From Alistipes timonensis JC136 (GTDB taxonomy: Bacteria > Bacteroidota > Bacteroidia > Bacteroidales > Rikenellaceae), in the NCBI RefSeq assembly GCF_900107675.1, contig NZ_FNRI01000004.1:62001-126000 (forward strand): DNA of 64,000 bases, given 5' to 3'. The translations under genes and the position numbers were made by a program. The notes under the pieces are model-generated. The model saw only the letters and a list, made by a program, of their open reading frames with translations, was not told the origin of the DNA and ran no database searches. Positions 52,625-61,859 of this stretch are shown one piece after another (position 1 is the stretch's first letter; each line of letters opens with the position of its first letter).

Positions 52625-54157
52625 ATGAAAACGATGAAAATCAAACATATGATCTTTGCGGCCGCCGGCTTTGTGCTCCTTTTGTTTCAGTCGTGTTCGC
52701 TGAACGAGGATACGTCCGGAATTTCCAGCCCCGATGACTTTTTCCGTAAATTCTCGGAATGTCAGTCGGTTGTGAACGGCTGCTATATTCCGATCAAAAC
52801 GATCTACAACTATACCTACATGATCGCCACGGAGTGTGTCACCGACATTGCATATTGTCCTTCGGGTACGCTCGATGCCAGTCTGGACATCTCTCCCTCC
52901 GTGCCGCGCCTCGGTTCGACCGTCTGGACACAGGGCTATCTCGGCGTTCAGCGATGCAATTTCGCCGTCAACGGGATCGAACGGGCCTTTCAGAACGAAG
53001 TTCTCAGCGAGCAGCAGTACTATCAGCTGCTTTGCGAGGCCAAAACCCTGCGCGCATTCTTTTACTGGACGCTGACCAGTTTTTTCGGTGATGTCCCGTT
53101 CTATTTCGACGACGTTACGGACAACGAAGTGCTGAACCGGATTCAGGTGTTGCCCCGCATGGACGCCGGCGAAACCCGCGACAAGGTTATCGAGGACCTG
53201 CTCTCGATAGCTCCCCTCGCCGCCCAAACCCGTACTTACGATAACGAGGCCAACCGTCTGGGGGCTGCCTGTGCCTATATGCTCGTCGCCAAGATGGCCA
53301 TGTGGAACAAGGAGTGGGATACCGCTCTGGACGCTTTGGAGAAGATAGAGACGATCTACGGCTCGCTGTCGCAGTACGACTATGCGGAGAACATTCTGTT
53401 CCGGAACAAGAATACGCCGGAATCCATTATGGAGATTCAGCATGTTTATACCCAGGGCGGACTGACCTATACTTCCAATGTGGCCTGCATCTGCCAGCCT
53501 TATCCGCGTTCGGCCAATTCGGCCATTTACGACGGCGTCGAGATTCCCGAACTCGGCGATCAGGCGACCGTATGGGCCGCCATGCGTCCGAACGTCTATT
53601 TCTGTCAGGGGCTCCAGTCCAAAATGGGCAAGGACATTCGCGCCAAATACAACATGGCCTGGGGCTACGGGGACAAGACGTTCAACAGCACGAACACCCG
53701 TCCGTGGTGCGGGCCGAAGTTCTGGAGTCCGAACATGCAGGCTTCGGCCGACGGCAACAACTACAAGGTGTTCCGTTATGCCGATGCCCTGCTCATGATG
53801 GCCGAATGCTATTTCTACAAGGATAATTACGAGAAGGCGGTCGAATACCTCGATATGACCCGTACGCGCGCCGGTCTGGCCAATTACACTTACCGCACTC
53901 CCGCGCGTCTCGAAGAGGAGATCCGCAACGAGCGGGCCCGGGAGCTCTTCGGCGAGTTCCAGCGCAAGTACGATCTGGTTCGCTGGGGCATCTGGTACGA
54001 AGCGGTGACGGATAACAGCGATTACGGCTATTTGCAGCTCAACACGGCGACCAGCCGCATCAAACCGTGCCACCGTTACTATCCGATTCCCGATACGGAG
54101 GTTACCTATTCGAAGAACAATCTCGATAATAATGAATACAAGGCTTACGGCTTGTAA
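52625..54157 (+). CDS. SusD/RagB-family nutrient-binding lipoprotein (plus arm)
   Basis: This 510-residue lipoprotein has lipobox FQSC and SusD marks: LNEDTSGISSPDDFF, EAKTLRAFFYWTLTSFFGDV, RYADALLMMAECYFYKDNY and NERARELFGEFQRKYDLVRW. It pairs with the SusC 10 bases upstream. ATG 52625 precedes a second in-frame ATG at 52634. Confidence 0.94.
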   Translation: MKTMKIKHMIFAAAGFVLLLFQSCSLNEDTSGISSPDDFFRKFSECQSVVNGCYIPIKTIYNYTYMIATECVTDIAYCPSGTLDASLDISPSVPRLGSTVWTQGYLGVQRCNFAVNGIERAFQNEVLSEQQYYQLLCEAKTLRAFFYWTLTSFFGDVPFYFDDVTDNEVLNRIQVLPRMDAGETRDKVIEDLLSIAPLAAQTRTYDNEANRLGAACAYMLVAKMAMWNKEWDTALDALEKIETIYGSLSQYDYAENILFRNKNTPESIMEIQHVYTQGGLTYTSNVACICQPYPRSANSAIYDGVEIPELGDQATVWAAMRPNVYFCQGLQSKMGKDIRAKYNMAWGYGDKTFNSTNTRPWCGPKFWSPNMQASADGNNYKVFRYADALLMMAECYFYKDNYEKAVEYLDMTRTRAGLANYTYRTPARLEEEIRNERARELFGEFQRKYDLVRWGIWYEAVTDNSDYGYLQLNTATSRIKPCHRYYPIPDTEVTYSKNNLDNNEYKAYGL

Positions 54158-54177
54158 AAATCCGAAATTTTCAGACT

Positions 54178-56724
54178 ATGAAAACAATATTCGATAAACA
54201 GAAAAGATCGGTCGCCGGTCTGCTGACCGCCGTCATGGCGTTTGCGGCGGTCCTGACCGGTTGTCAGAAGGACTTCGAACTGGAACTGCCCCTGGCGGTT
54301 TCGGCGCGGGAGCTGTCGCTGACCAAGGATGCCGGATCGACGCACGTGCTGGTCTATTCGACCGGTGATTGGAAGGCCCGCTTTACGCGCAATGTGAAAT
54401 GGGCGTCGCTCAACAAACTCGAAGGGTACGGCAATCACGAAATCGTGTTCACGTATGCGGCCAACTACGGCCTTTCGAGAAAAGTCGGCGTCATCTTCGA
54501 GAAAGGCGCTCTGGCCGACACCGTGATGTTCATGCAGGCCGGGACGGTCACCGATCCGTCGATTGCATTCTCGAAACCCGCCGTCACGTTGCTCAAAGCG
54601 CAGTCGCGGATCATGGCTCCGATCAGCACCAACCTGCGTTACAGCATCGACGATATGGAGGCCTCCGTTACCTATTACGACGAGAACGGCCTGCCCAACG
54701 AGCCCGTTCCCGTCGTGACGCGTGCCGGGGAGGACGAGGGCGAAGAAGGGGACGACGGGCCGCAGGCGGAGCCCGTCGCACCCTGGATCTCCAATGTTTC
54801 GATTACGCACAAGGGCGTTCAGTTCGAAGCCGCGGAGAATGAAACAGGCTTCGTCCGGTGGGCCGACCTGACCGTTTTCATCGAGAACGTCGAGGGCGAC
54901 GTTTTCAAATCGGTGCTGACCGTTACGCAGGGCAGCGCCGTCCCCGTGTTCAAACTGGACAGCGAGGCGGAGACCTACGAAGGATACGGCCAGCAGTGCG
55001 TCGTTCCGGCCATGACCAACAACCTTGTGCCCTATTCCGATCAGGTCGAATACGATGTAGTGTACGACGTGCCTGTCGGGGAGGGCGACGAGTGGATTTT
55101 GAAGCCCGAGATCACCGACGAGGGGCTGGCGTTCTCGCTGACGATGAACGAGGGCTCGGCGCCGCGTACCGCCACGATCAAACTCAGCTTTACCGACGCC
55201 TCGGGGGCATCCGCTTCGGCCCTGTGCAAGGTTACTCAGAAACCCTATCCTGCTGCTGCCGACTTCGCGACCGTGCGCGCCCTGACTCCGGGCGAGATCA
55301 CGATCGCGCAGTATATCGAAGGGTACGTCGTCAGCGATCCCGCCAGCAAGAACATCGTTTCGAGTCCCCAGACCAAACAGTTCTTCTTCGACCGCGGCGA
55401 GAACGACCGGACGGTCTACATCGAGAGTCTCGACGGGCAGTACGGTTTCTGCCTGAAGTTTGCGACCGCCGAAGACAACACGCTGGCCCGTTTCTCGAAG
55501 GTGCGGCTTGCAATCGCCGGTGCCACCCTCGAAAAGAAGGCCGATCCCGAATGCTATACCATTTCGGGGCTCACCGCAGCGAACGTTCTGGAAACGTCGG
55601 TTCCCGACGAATTCAAGATTCCCGTAAAGACCAAAAGCATCGCCGAACTTACCGATGCCGATATTTACACGCTGGTTTCCGTGACCGGTTTGGAGATTAT
55701 GTGCAAGGACGGCGCCTATACCAACTGTACCGACGGCTATTCGTTCAAGGATGCGCTGAACGCAATCGGTACGGCTACCGCACCGCGCTGGGACGTGGCG
55801 CCGCTGATGTGCTACGACAAGGGCGGCAACACCATCTTCATGCTGACCAATGCCGCCGTGTCATGGCGACGCCACAGCTCGGGACGCGATCTGGATTTCT
55901 ATTCGGTCGTCGCACAGGGTTCGGGTACGTTCCGGGGCATCGTCGTCGCCGACGATGTCGCCCCCGTCCGTTACGGCGATCTCGGCCGCTATCAGCTGCG
56001 CGCCATGACCAAAGAGGAGATCGCGCTGAACGACGAACCTTTCATGAAGACTGTCGTCGAGTGGAACTGGAACGATCGCAAGGTCGACCTCGTTCCGGAG
56101 ATCGGTGCGGGCGAGATCAACAAATACGGCGCTGCGCAGGCCGCTGCGGCGGACTTCAACAACGTAGTCTGCTCGGGTAACGGCGGTTCGACGACCGAAC
56201 AGAAAGGATTGGTGTCGAACGGCGGAATCATGTTCACCCAGCAGTGGTGGGACTTCACGGCTGACGAAGGCAGGTATTTCGACATTTCGTTCTCGACGCA
56301 GGGCATCAGCGGGTCGAACCTGATTTTCGGTATCACCTGGGGGCACGGCTCGATGAGCAATACCACGCTTTCCGGTCCTGCGCACTGGAATCTGCTCTAC
56401 TCCGTCGACGGCGGCGGGACGTTCCTGCCCGTTCCCGACTGCCCGGTCATCAAAAAACGTTCGATAACGTGGTGGTCCACCACCTCCCAGGATTCGACGC
56501 CGGGCTTCACCGAGCACCTGCGCAGGCTGCCTGCCGACTGCTTCGGCAAGGAAAAGGTGGTGCTGCGGCTGCAAGTGGCCGACAAAGTTACCGACATCGA
56601 TCCGAAAGCTACGGCCTCGAATTACCTGACGGCTCTGGGTATCGAGAAGGGCACGCTGACCTCGTCCGTCGCGGCGGGCAACAGCCAGGCCCGTATCGGT
56701 ACGATCACGGTACGTTATAACTAA
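54178..56724 (+). CDS. Surface lipoprotein with BACON-like and DUF5689-like domains, paralog 1
   Basis: This 848-residue lipoprotein has lipobox LTGC (Cys29). An N-terminal beta domain (VKWASLNKLEGYGNHEIVFT) is followed by further sandwich domains. A DUF5689-like OB-fold region lies near 360-600 (EITIAQYIEGYVVSDPASKN, YIESLDGQYGFCLKF, MLTNAAVSWRRHSSG), and a jelly-roll tail follows. It probably binds substrate beside SusCD. The next gene has the same plan. Confidence 0.72.
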   Translation: MKTIFDKQKRSVAGLLTAVMAFAAVLTGCQKDFELELPLAVSARELSLTKDAGSTHVLVYSTGDWKARFTRNVKWASLNKLEGYGNHEIVFTYAANYGLSRKVGVIFEKGALADTVMFMQAGTVTDPSIAFSKPAVTLLKAQSRIMAPISTNLRYSIDDMEASVTYYDENGLPNEPVPVVTRAGEDEGEEGDDGPQAEPVAPWISNVSITHKGVQFEAAENETGFVRWADLTVFIENVEGDVFKSVLTVTQGSAVPVFKLDSEAETYEGYGQQCVVPAMTNNLVPYSDQVEYDVVYDVPVGEGDEWILKPEITDEGLAFSLTMNEGSAPRTATIKLSFTDASGASASALCKVTQKPYPAAADFATVRALTPGEITIAQYIEGYVVSDPASKNIVSSPQTKQFFFDRGENDRTVYIESLDGQYGFCLKFATAEDNTLARFSKVRLAIAGATLEKKADPECYTISGLTAANVLETSVPDEFKIPVKTKSIAELTDADIYTLVSVTGLEIMCKDGAYTNCTDGYSFKDALNAIGTATAPRWDVAPLMCYDKGGNTIFMLTNAAVSWRRHSSGRDLDFYSVVAQGSGTFRGIVVADDVAPVRYGDLGRYQLRAMTKEEIALNDEPFMKTVVEWNWNDRKVDLVPEIGAGEINKYGAAQAAAADFNNVVCSGNGGSTTEQKGLVSNGGIMFTQQWWDFTADEGRYFDISFSTQGISGSNLIFGITWGHGSMSNTTLSGPAHWNLLYSVDGGGTFLPVPDCPVIKKRSITWWSTTSQDSTPGFTEHLRRLPADCFGKEKVVLRLQVADKVTDIDPKATASNYLTALGIEKGTLTSSVAAGNSQARIGTITVRYN

Positions 56725-56733
56725 ATGTCTTCG

Positions 56734-56764
56734 GTCCGTGCGGCAGGTTGGCTGCCGCACGGAC
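56734..56764 (+). other. Stable intercistronic hairpin without T tail
   Basis: GTCCGTGCGGCAG (56734-56746) pairs perfectly with CTGCCGCACGGAC (56752-56764), loop GTTGG. There is no T run. It may protect or limit the mRNA between the two lipoprotein genes. Confidence 0.7.
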
Positions 56765-56800
56765 GGGGACCAGACAAACAACGCATAAAATTCAGACTAT

Positions 56801-59281
56801 ATGAACTGTCGTAAACCGATAATTAAGTTTTTAAGCATCGTGGCCCTGTCCGGGGGCATGGTGGCTTGCGCCAATGCGGATGCCGAGGACATCGACCTCG
56901 TCAAACTGGGTGCGCTGGAAAAGGAGTTTGTCGTCGAAGCCGATGCGAATACGTTCGATATCGACATCTATACAAACAGCTCGTATCATATCGAGCGCAT
57001 CAATCAGGCCGACTGGCTCAGCCTGACCTGCGGGGCGACGGAGAATGGCAAAGCCAAGATCACGGCCGAATGCGAATTCAACGAGGACTTCAAGCGCAAG
57101 GCGGGATTCGTGCTCTGCTCCGACGTGGATTCCCGCCGCGATACGCTCTACGTCAAACAGAAAGCGCTCATCGACGCGCGGATAGAGTTCGACAACTCGT
57201 CGGTCACCGTTGCCGGAGCCGGGGGCGAGAACAAGTCGGTCATCACCACCAACGTTCCTTTTTCGGCAATCACGGTCGACACCGAATATTCCGATCCCGA
57301 GAACGCCGGGTGGATCGAGCGAATCGAGATCGTGGATTCCGACAGCGAAAAGCGCGAACTGGTCATCGCTACCGAGGCCAATTCCGCGGATGAGATTCCG
57401 CGTTCGGCAGCCGTGTCGCTCTCGTTTACCGACGGCTGGGACGAAACTGTCTCCGTCGAGTTCAACCTGTTGCAGCGCACCGCCAGGGAGACGCTCGGAC
57501 GCGAAATCACGTTCGACGAATTCCGCCGGACGTACGCCGCCAACAAGAAGATCGAAGATTACGTCATCGTCGAGGGCATCGTGGTCAGCAACACGGCGAA
57601 CCGCAATGCCGGCGAAAACACGCAGCTCACGACTTCGACGATCGACTATACCGTGTCGGAAAGAACGGTCTATCTCGAATCGTTCGACGGACAGTACGGT
57701 ATTGCCGTGCAGACCGCGACGGCCGAGGACAATGTGTATGACCAGTACGATCATGTGCAGATTCTCATTCAGGGCGCGTCCGGCTATCTGGTTGAGAATC
57801 CCGACCGCTACGAACTGCGCAACGTCACCAAGGCCATGGTCATTTCGCGTGTCGCGGGTTCGGCTTCGGACGTGCCCGTGAAGGAGAAGTACATGGGCCA
57901 GCTTACCGACGACGACATCTATACCTACGTTACGCTCAAAGAGGTCGAGTTTCCCGTGCGCAAAGGCGCTATCACGCCTATCAACGAGGGTTATGCCATC
58001 GGAACGAACGCCCACCGTATCAGCAAATACCCGCTGCTCGTCCGCGATGTCAACGGCGACGACATGTATATGCTGACCAACACCAACTGCGCTTATCGCA
58101 GCGACGGTACGCGTCTGCCTTACGGTTCGGGCCGGATTTCGGGCGTGATCGTCCATGAGCGTTTCCCGCGTTTCGACTGGCGCGACGGAGCCGACCCGGC
58201 TGAGATGGACGATGATCCGACGCTCGGGTTCATCGGCCGTTACCAGATCCGCCACCAGACCAAGGGCGACATCTGGGACAACATGCAGAACAGCGTCGAA
58301 GACAGCTTCTCGGCTCTGCTGACGGAGTATCGTTACTGGAATCCCGACAAGGAGAACCGGGTCCAGAAACCCACCTACGGCACGAACGGTTACCTGACGC
58401 ACACCTATCAGCAGAAGTATTCGGGGTCGGAGAGCAAGGAGTATTTGCAGGGGACCTACAATCAGCACATGTGGGGCGGCGGCACGTATGAGTATCTGGG
58501 CCCGATCGGCAACAATGCCGGCTATCTTTTCGGAGCCAATTTCGGCAACAAGAACGGCATCGGCATCGTGATCGACCCCTCGAAGGAGAGTTGGAATCCG
58601 TTGATGAACGACCTCGTAAGCCGCAATCCCGATGGAACGGTCGAGTGGTGCGGTCCCTATGCCGCCGACAAGAACGCGGCCTGCGGCACGGGCGGCTGGA
58701 CGAGCAATGAGGCGATCGCCACCAATTCGCCCCAGATCAATTACAGCGGCAGCACGGGCCTGCGCGGCAAGGGCAACGTCGGCGGAAGCTGCTATACCTC
58801 TTTCGCCAACCACTTCTGGTGGGACGACGACACCGACCGTCCCTATGCGTGGCTGATCAACTTCTCGACCGAGGGGATCACGACCTCGCACATCTCGATG
58901 CAGATTTCCGTCATGAATACGCAGCAGACCTTCTATTCGCCCCGCTTCTGGTGCGCCGAGTGGGCGCTCACCGATTCGCAGGCCGAGAAGGACGACGCCC
59001 AGTGGAACCTGATCGGCGAATACACCATTCCCGACGTTTCCGTCTGGTCGAATACGCTCTATTCGTCGTGCGTGGCCTACAAGAGCATCAATTTCGAACT
59101 GCCTCAGGAGATTCTCGGACACGAGAACGTTTACATCCGCCTGCGTCCGACGAGCGACCTTTGCAGCGACGGCAGCGACTACGCCAATGCGCGTCTGAAC
59201 CAGAGCAAAAGCGGTGCGGCGCTGGCCGCCGAACATTCGAGCAACCTCGAATATTTTGCGATCCGTTATAACAAACAGTAA
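56801..59281 (+). CDS. Surface lipoprotein with BACON-like and DUF5689-like domains, paralog 2
   Basis: This 826-residue lipoprotein has a lipobox-like MVAC (Cys23). Two N-terminal BACON-like domains (about 35-120 and 125-225) are followed by a DUF5689-like region (about 230-480, YVIVEGIVVSNTANRNAG, YLESFDGQYGIAVQTATA, MLTNTNCAYRSDG). The C-terminal half is jelly-roll-like and rich in Trp and Gly. It shares the layout and short motifs of the previous protein but is more divergent in sequence. Confidence 0.72.
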   Translation: MNCRKPIIKFLSIVALSGGMVACANADAEDIDLVKLGALEKEFVVEADANTFDIDIYTNSSYHIERINQADWLSLTCGATENGKAKITAECEFNEDFKRKAGFVLCSDVDSRRDTLYVKQKALIDARIEFDNSSVTVAGAGGENKSVITTNVPFSAITVDTEYSDPENAGWIERIEIVDSDSEKRELVIATEANSADEIPRSAAVSLSFTDGWDETVSVEFNLLQRTARETLGREITFDEFRRTYAANKKIEDYVIVEGIVVSNTANRNAGENTQLTTSTIDYTVSERTVYLESFDGQYGIAVQTATAEDNVYDQYDHVQILIQGASGYLVENPDRYELRNVTKAMVISRVAGSASDVPVKEKYMGQLTDDDIYTYVTLKEVEFPVRKGAITPINEGYAIGTNAHRISKYPLLVRDVNGDDMYMLTNTNCAYRSDGTRLPYGSGRISGVIVHERFPRFDWRDGADPAEMDDDPTLGFIGRYQIRHQTKGDIWDNMQNSVEDSFSALLTEYRYWNPDKENRVQKPTYGTNGYLTHTYQQKYSGSESKEYLQGTYNQHMWGGGTYEYLGPIGNNAGYLFGANFGNKNGIGIVIDPSKESWNPLMNDLVSRNPDGTVEWCGPYAADKNAACGTGGWTSNEAIATNSPQINYSGSTGLRGKGNVGGSCYTSFANHFWWDDDTDRPYAWLINFSTEGITTSHISMQISVMNTQQTFYSPRFWCAEWALTDSQAEKDDAQWNLIGEYTIPDVSVWSNTLYSSCVAYKSINFELPQEILGHENVYIRLRPTSDLCSDGSDYANARLNQSKSGAALAAEHSSNLEYFAIRYNKQ

Positions 59282-59297
59282 ATTCATCGAATAACCC

Positions 59298-59343
59298 GGG
59301 GCTGGCAGGTGAAGAAAAAGTCCGGAACCTGCCAGCCCCTTTT
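59298..59343 (+). terminator. Terminator before the plus-arm GH20 gene
   Basis: A perfect 13-base stem (59298-59310 with 59327-59339) is followed by TTTT. It separates the transport genes from the enzyme genes, so the latter may have lower or separate expression. Confidence 0.65.
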
Positions 59344-59361
59344 CAAATGCTCTCTGAATCC

Positions 59362-60948
59362 ATGAAACTGAATATTACGATGCTTCTGGCGGCGCTGCTG
59401 AGCTTTGCGACCGGGTATGCCGGTATCGGCATCATTCCCCGCCCGCTCGCCGTCACCGAAGGGAAAGGTTCGTTTCCGATCACCTCGCGAACGGTTGTCG
59501 TAACTCCCGAACCGTTGCGGACCTCCGCGGAATTTTTCGCCGAAGACCTTGCACGGGCGCTCGGCGTAAGGACGACCGTCGCCACGGATGGAAACGCGCG
59601 CCGGGCGATACGGCTTGCCGTAGATCCTTCGCTCGGAACGGAGGAGTATCTGCTCGCTGTAACGCGTAAAGGCATAACGATTCGCGGCGGTGCGCCGCAA
59701 GGCGTATTTTACGGGTTGCAAAGCCTGCTGCAACTGGCGGTGGCGAATGCGGGCGACGTTCCTGCCGTGGTCGTGCGGGACAAGCCGTGCATGGCTTATC
59801 GGGGAGCCATGCTCGATGCCTGCCGCCATTTCTTCCCGGTCGAAGATGTCAAACGCTACATCGACCTGCTGGCGCTGCACAAACTCAACCGTTTCCACTG
59901 GCACCTTACCGACGACCAGGGCTGGCGCATCGAGATCAAACGTTATCCCCGGCTGACGGAGATCGGCTCCGGCCGCCGGGAAACGCTCGTAGGTCTCATG
60001 CCCAAAAAGGGCGGGGAGATGCGGTTCGACGGCCGGCCCTACGGGGGTTACTACACGCAGGAAGAGATTCGCGAGATCGTGGCGTATGCTGCGGCCCGCT
60101 ATGTCGAGGTGATTCCCGAGATCGAAATGCCCGGTCACGGAATGGGTGCATTGGCGTCCTATCCCTGGTTGGGATGTACGGGCGGCCCCTACGAAGTCTG
60201 GACTCGATGGGGGATCAGCGAGGATGTCTACTGTGCGGGAAAGGAAACGACCTACGAATTCATCGAGCATGTGCTCGAGGAGGTGATCGGGCTGTTTCCT
60301 TCGCGCCTGATCCACATCGGGGGCGATGAATGTCCCAAACAACGCTGGAAGGAGTGTCCGGCCTGCCGGAAACGCATGGCCGAGGAGAATATCAGGGACG
60401 AAAAAGCCCTCCAAAGTTATTTTGTCCGCCGGATTGAAAAGTGGCTGCAGGCGCACGGCCGCGAGATAATCGGCTGGGACGAGATCCTCGAAGGCGGAGT
60501 CTCCCCGACTGCGACGATCATGGTCTGGCGCGACCAGCAGCACGGCGTCGAGGCTGTGCGGAAGGGTAACAGGGTCATCATGACCCCGAAATGGAACTGT
60601 TATCTCGATTACAGCCAGACCTCCGATCCGAAACGATGGGAGCCTCTGTGCAATCTCCGGTATTTGCCGTTGCAGCAGGTCTACCGCCTCGATCCCTACG
60701 ACCGGCTGCTCCCGAAAGAACGGGCGAACGTGCTCGGCGTGCAGGCTAATGTCTGGACCGAATACATGCCGGACATGCAGTGCGTGGAACGGATGGTTCT
60801 GCCCCGGCTGGCCGCACTGGCCGAAACGGCCTGGGCCTGTGACCGCAAGGATTACAATGATTTTGTAAGACGGTTGAGGGACTTTGTACGTATATACGAT
60901 TTACGGTCCTACCGGTATTCCGATTTTGTATTTCGAGGGATAGAGTAG
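59362..60948 (+). CDS. GH20 beta-N-acetylhexosaminidase (plus arm)
   Basis: This 528-residue exported enzyme has a signal peptide (about 1-20) and the GH20 plan with catalytic pair Asp322-Glu323 in HIGGDECPKQRW. It also has HWHLTDDQGWRIEIKRYP. It is a close paralog of the minus-arm enzyme at 35176-36753. ATG 59362 (MKLNITMLL) is preferred; an in-frame ATG at 59347 lies right after the terminator T run. Confidence 0.93.
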   Translation: MKLNITMLLAALLSFATGYAGIGIIPRPLAVTEGKGSFPITSRTVVVTPEPLRTSAEFFAEDLARALGVRTTVATDGNARRAIRLAVDPSLGTEEYLLAVTRKGITIRGGAPQGVFYGLQSLLQLAVANAGDVPAVVVRDKPCMAYRGAMLDACRHFFPVEDVKRYIDLLALHKLNRFHWHLTDDQGWRIEIKRYPRLTEIGSGRRETLVGLMPKKGGEMRFDGRPYGGYYTQEEIREIVAYAAARYVEVIPEIEMPGHGMGALASYPWLGCTGGPYEVWTRWGISEDVYCAGKETTYEFIEHVLEEVIGLFPSRLIHIGGDECPKQRWKECPACRKRMAEENIRDEKALQSYFVRRIEKWLQAHGREIIGWDEILEGGVSPTATIMVWRDQQHGVEAVRKGNRVIMTPKWNCYLDYSQTSDPKRWEPLCNLRYLPLQQVYRLDPYDRLLPKERANVLGVQANVWTEYMPDMQCVERMVLPRLAALAETAWACDRKDYNDFVRRLRDFVRIYDLRSYRYSDFVFRGIE

Positions 60949-60960
60949 CGTTCAAAAAAG

Positions 60961-61848
60961 ATGATTATGAATAGATTCGTTGGATTTCTGGCGCTGTTCA
61001 CGCTGCTGTGCGGCGGTATGGCGTCAGGGCGTGACGATGCGGCTTCGAAGAGAGCCGCCCGGAGGGAGTTGAAGCTGATGTCGTTCAATATTCGTTATTA
61101 CAAGCCTGGGGTCGACGGGGACAACTGTTGGGAAAACCGGCGTGAGGGTGTGCTGAAAATGCTGAGGGCCGAGGACCCCGACATCATCGGGTTTCAGGAG
61201 CCGCACCGTCCGCAGGTCGATTTTCTCCGGGTCAACATGAACGACTATGCTTCGCTCGATATGGGCCGCGACGCAGACACCGACATCGAAAAGCGGCCCG
61301 ACGGCGGCGAACACCTGATGATCCTCTACCGCAAATCGCGGTTCGTTCTGCTCGACAGCGGATTCTTTTGGCTGAGCGACACGCCGCAACGGGCCTCGCG
61401 CGGCTGGGACGCCGTGTGCCGCCGCGTCACGGTGTGGGGTAAATTCCGCGACCGCAGGACGGGGAGGGAATTTTACTATTTCGACACCCATTTCGACCAC
61501 AAGGGGGTGAATGCGCGTAAGCAGGAGTCCCGGATTATGATTGCGAAAATGAAAGAGATTGCCGGAGAGAAGGCCGCGGTCATCATGTCCGGTGATCTGA
61601 ATGCCGTATTCGGCAACGAGGCCCTCGCTCCGCTGCGCGAATGGATGTCGGGAGCGCGCGAGACGGCTCCCGTGACCGACTCGCTGCCTACATTCAACGA
61701 TTGGGGAGCGTGCGACCTTTGGATCGACCACATCTTTTATCGTCGGTTGAAGATCGTGGGGTATGAAAGTTTGATGAACGATGCCGGGCGGTACGGCGTT
61801 CCCTATTTGTCGGATCATAATCCGATTGTCGCCCGGTTTAAACTCTAA
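60961..61848 (+). CDS. Exported EEP-family phosphoesterase
   Basis: This 295-residue protein has a signal peptide (about 1-23) and a complete set of EEP motifs: MSFNIRYYKPG, GFQEPHRPQ, FDTHFDHKG, MSGDLNAVFGN and LSDHNPIVARF. It lies 12 bases after the hexosaminidase gene. It is the third EEP protein of the divergent locus. The natural substrate is not known. Confidence 0.87.
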   Translation: MIMNRFVGFLALFTLLCGGMASGRDDAASKRAARRELKLMSFNIRYYKPGVDGDNCWENRREGVLKMLRAEDPDIIGFQEPHRPQVDFLRVNMNDYASLDMGRDADTDIEKRPDGGEHLMILYRKSRFVLLDSGFFWLSDTPQRASRGWDAVCRRVTVWGKFRDRRTGREFYYFDTHFDHKGVNARKQESRIMIAKMKEIAGEKAAVIMSGDLNAVFGNEALAPLREWMSGARETAPVTDSLPTFNDWGACDLWIDHIFYRRLKIVGYESLMNDAGRYGVPYLSDHNPIVARFKL

Positions 61849-61859
61849 AAATTGCAAAG

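Noticed and set aside
49489..52644. A 1051-codon open frame on the minus strand opposite the plus-arm susC gene
   Set aside because: It has no signal peptide, domain or promoter and is rich in Arg, Gly and Val as expected from the complement of a GC-rich gene. The same holds for the long antisense frames at 7972-11325, 11796-14741, 25631-28648, 45838-48318 and 56831-59287.
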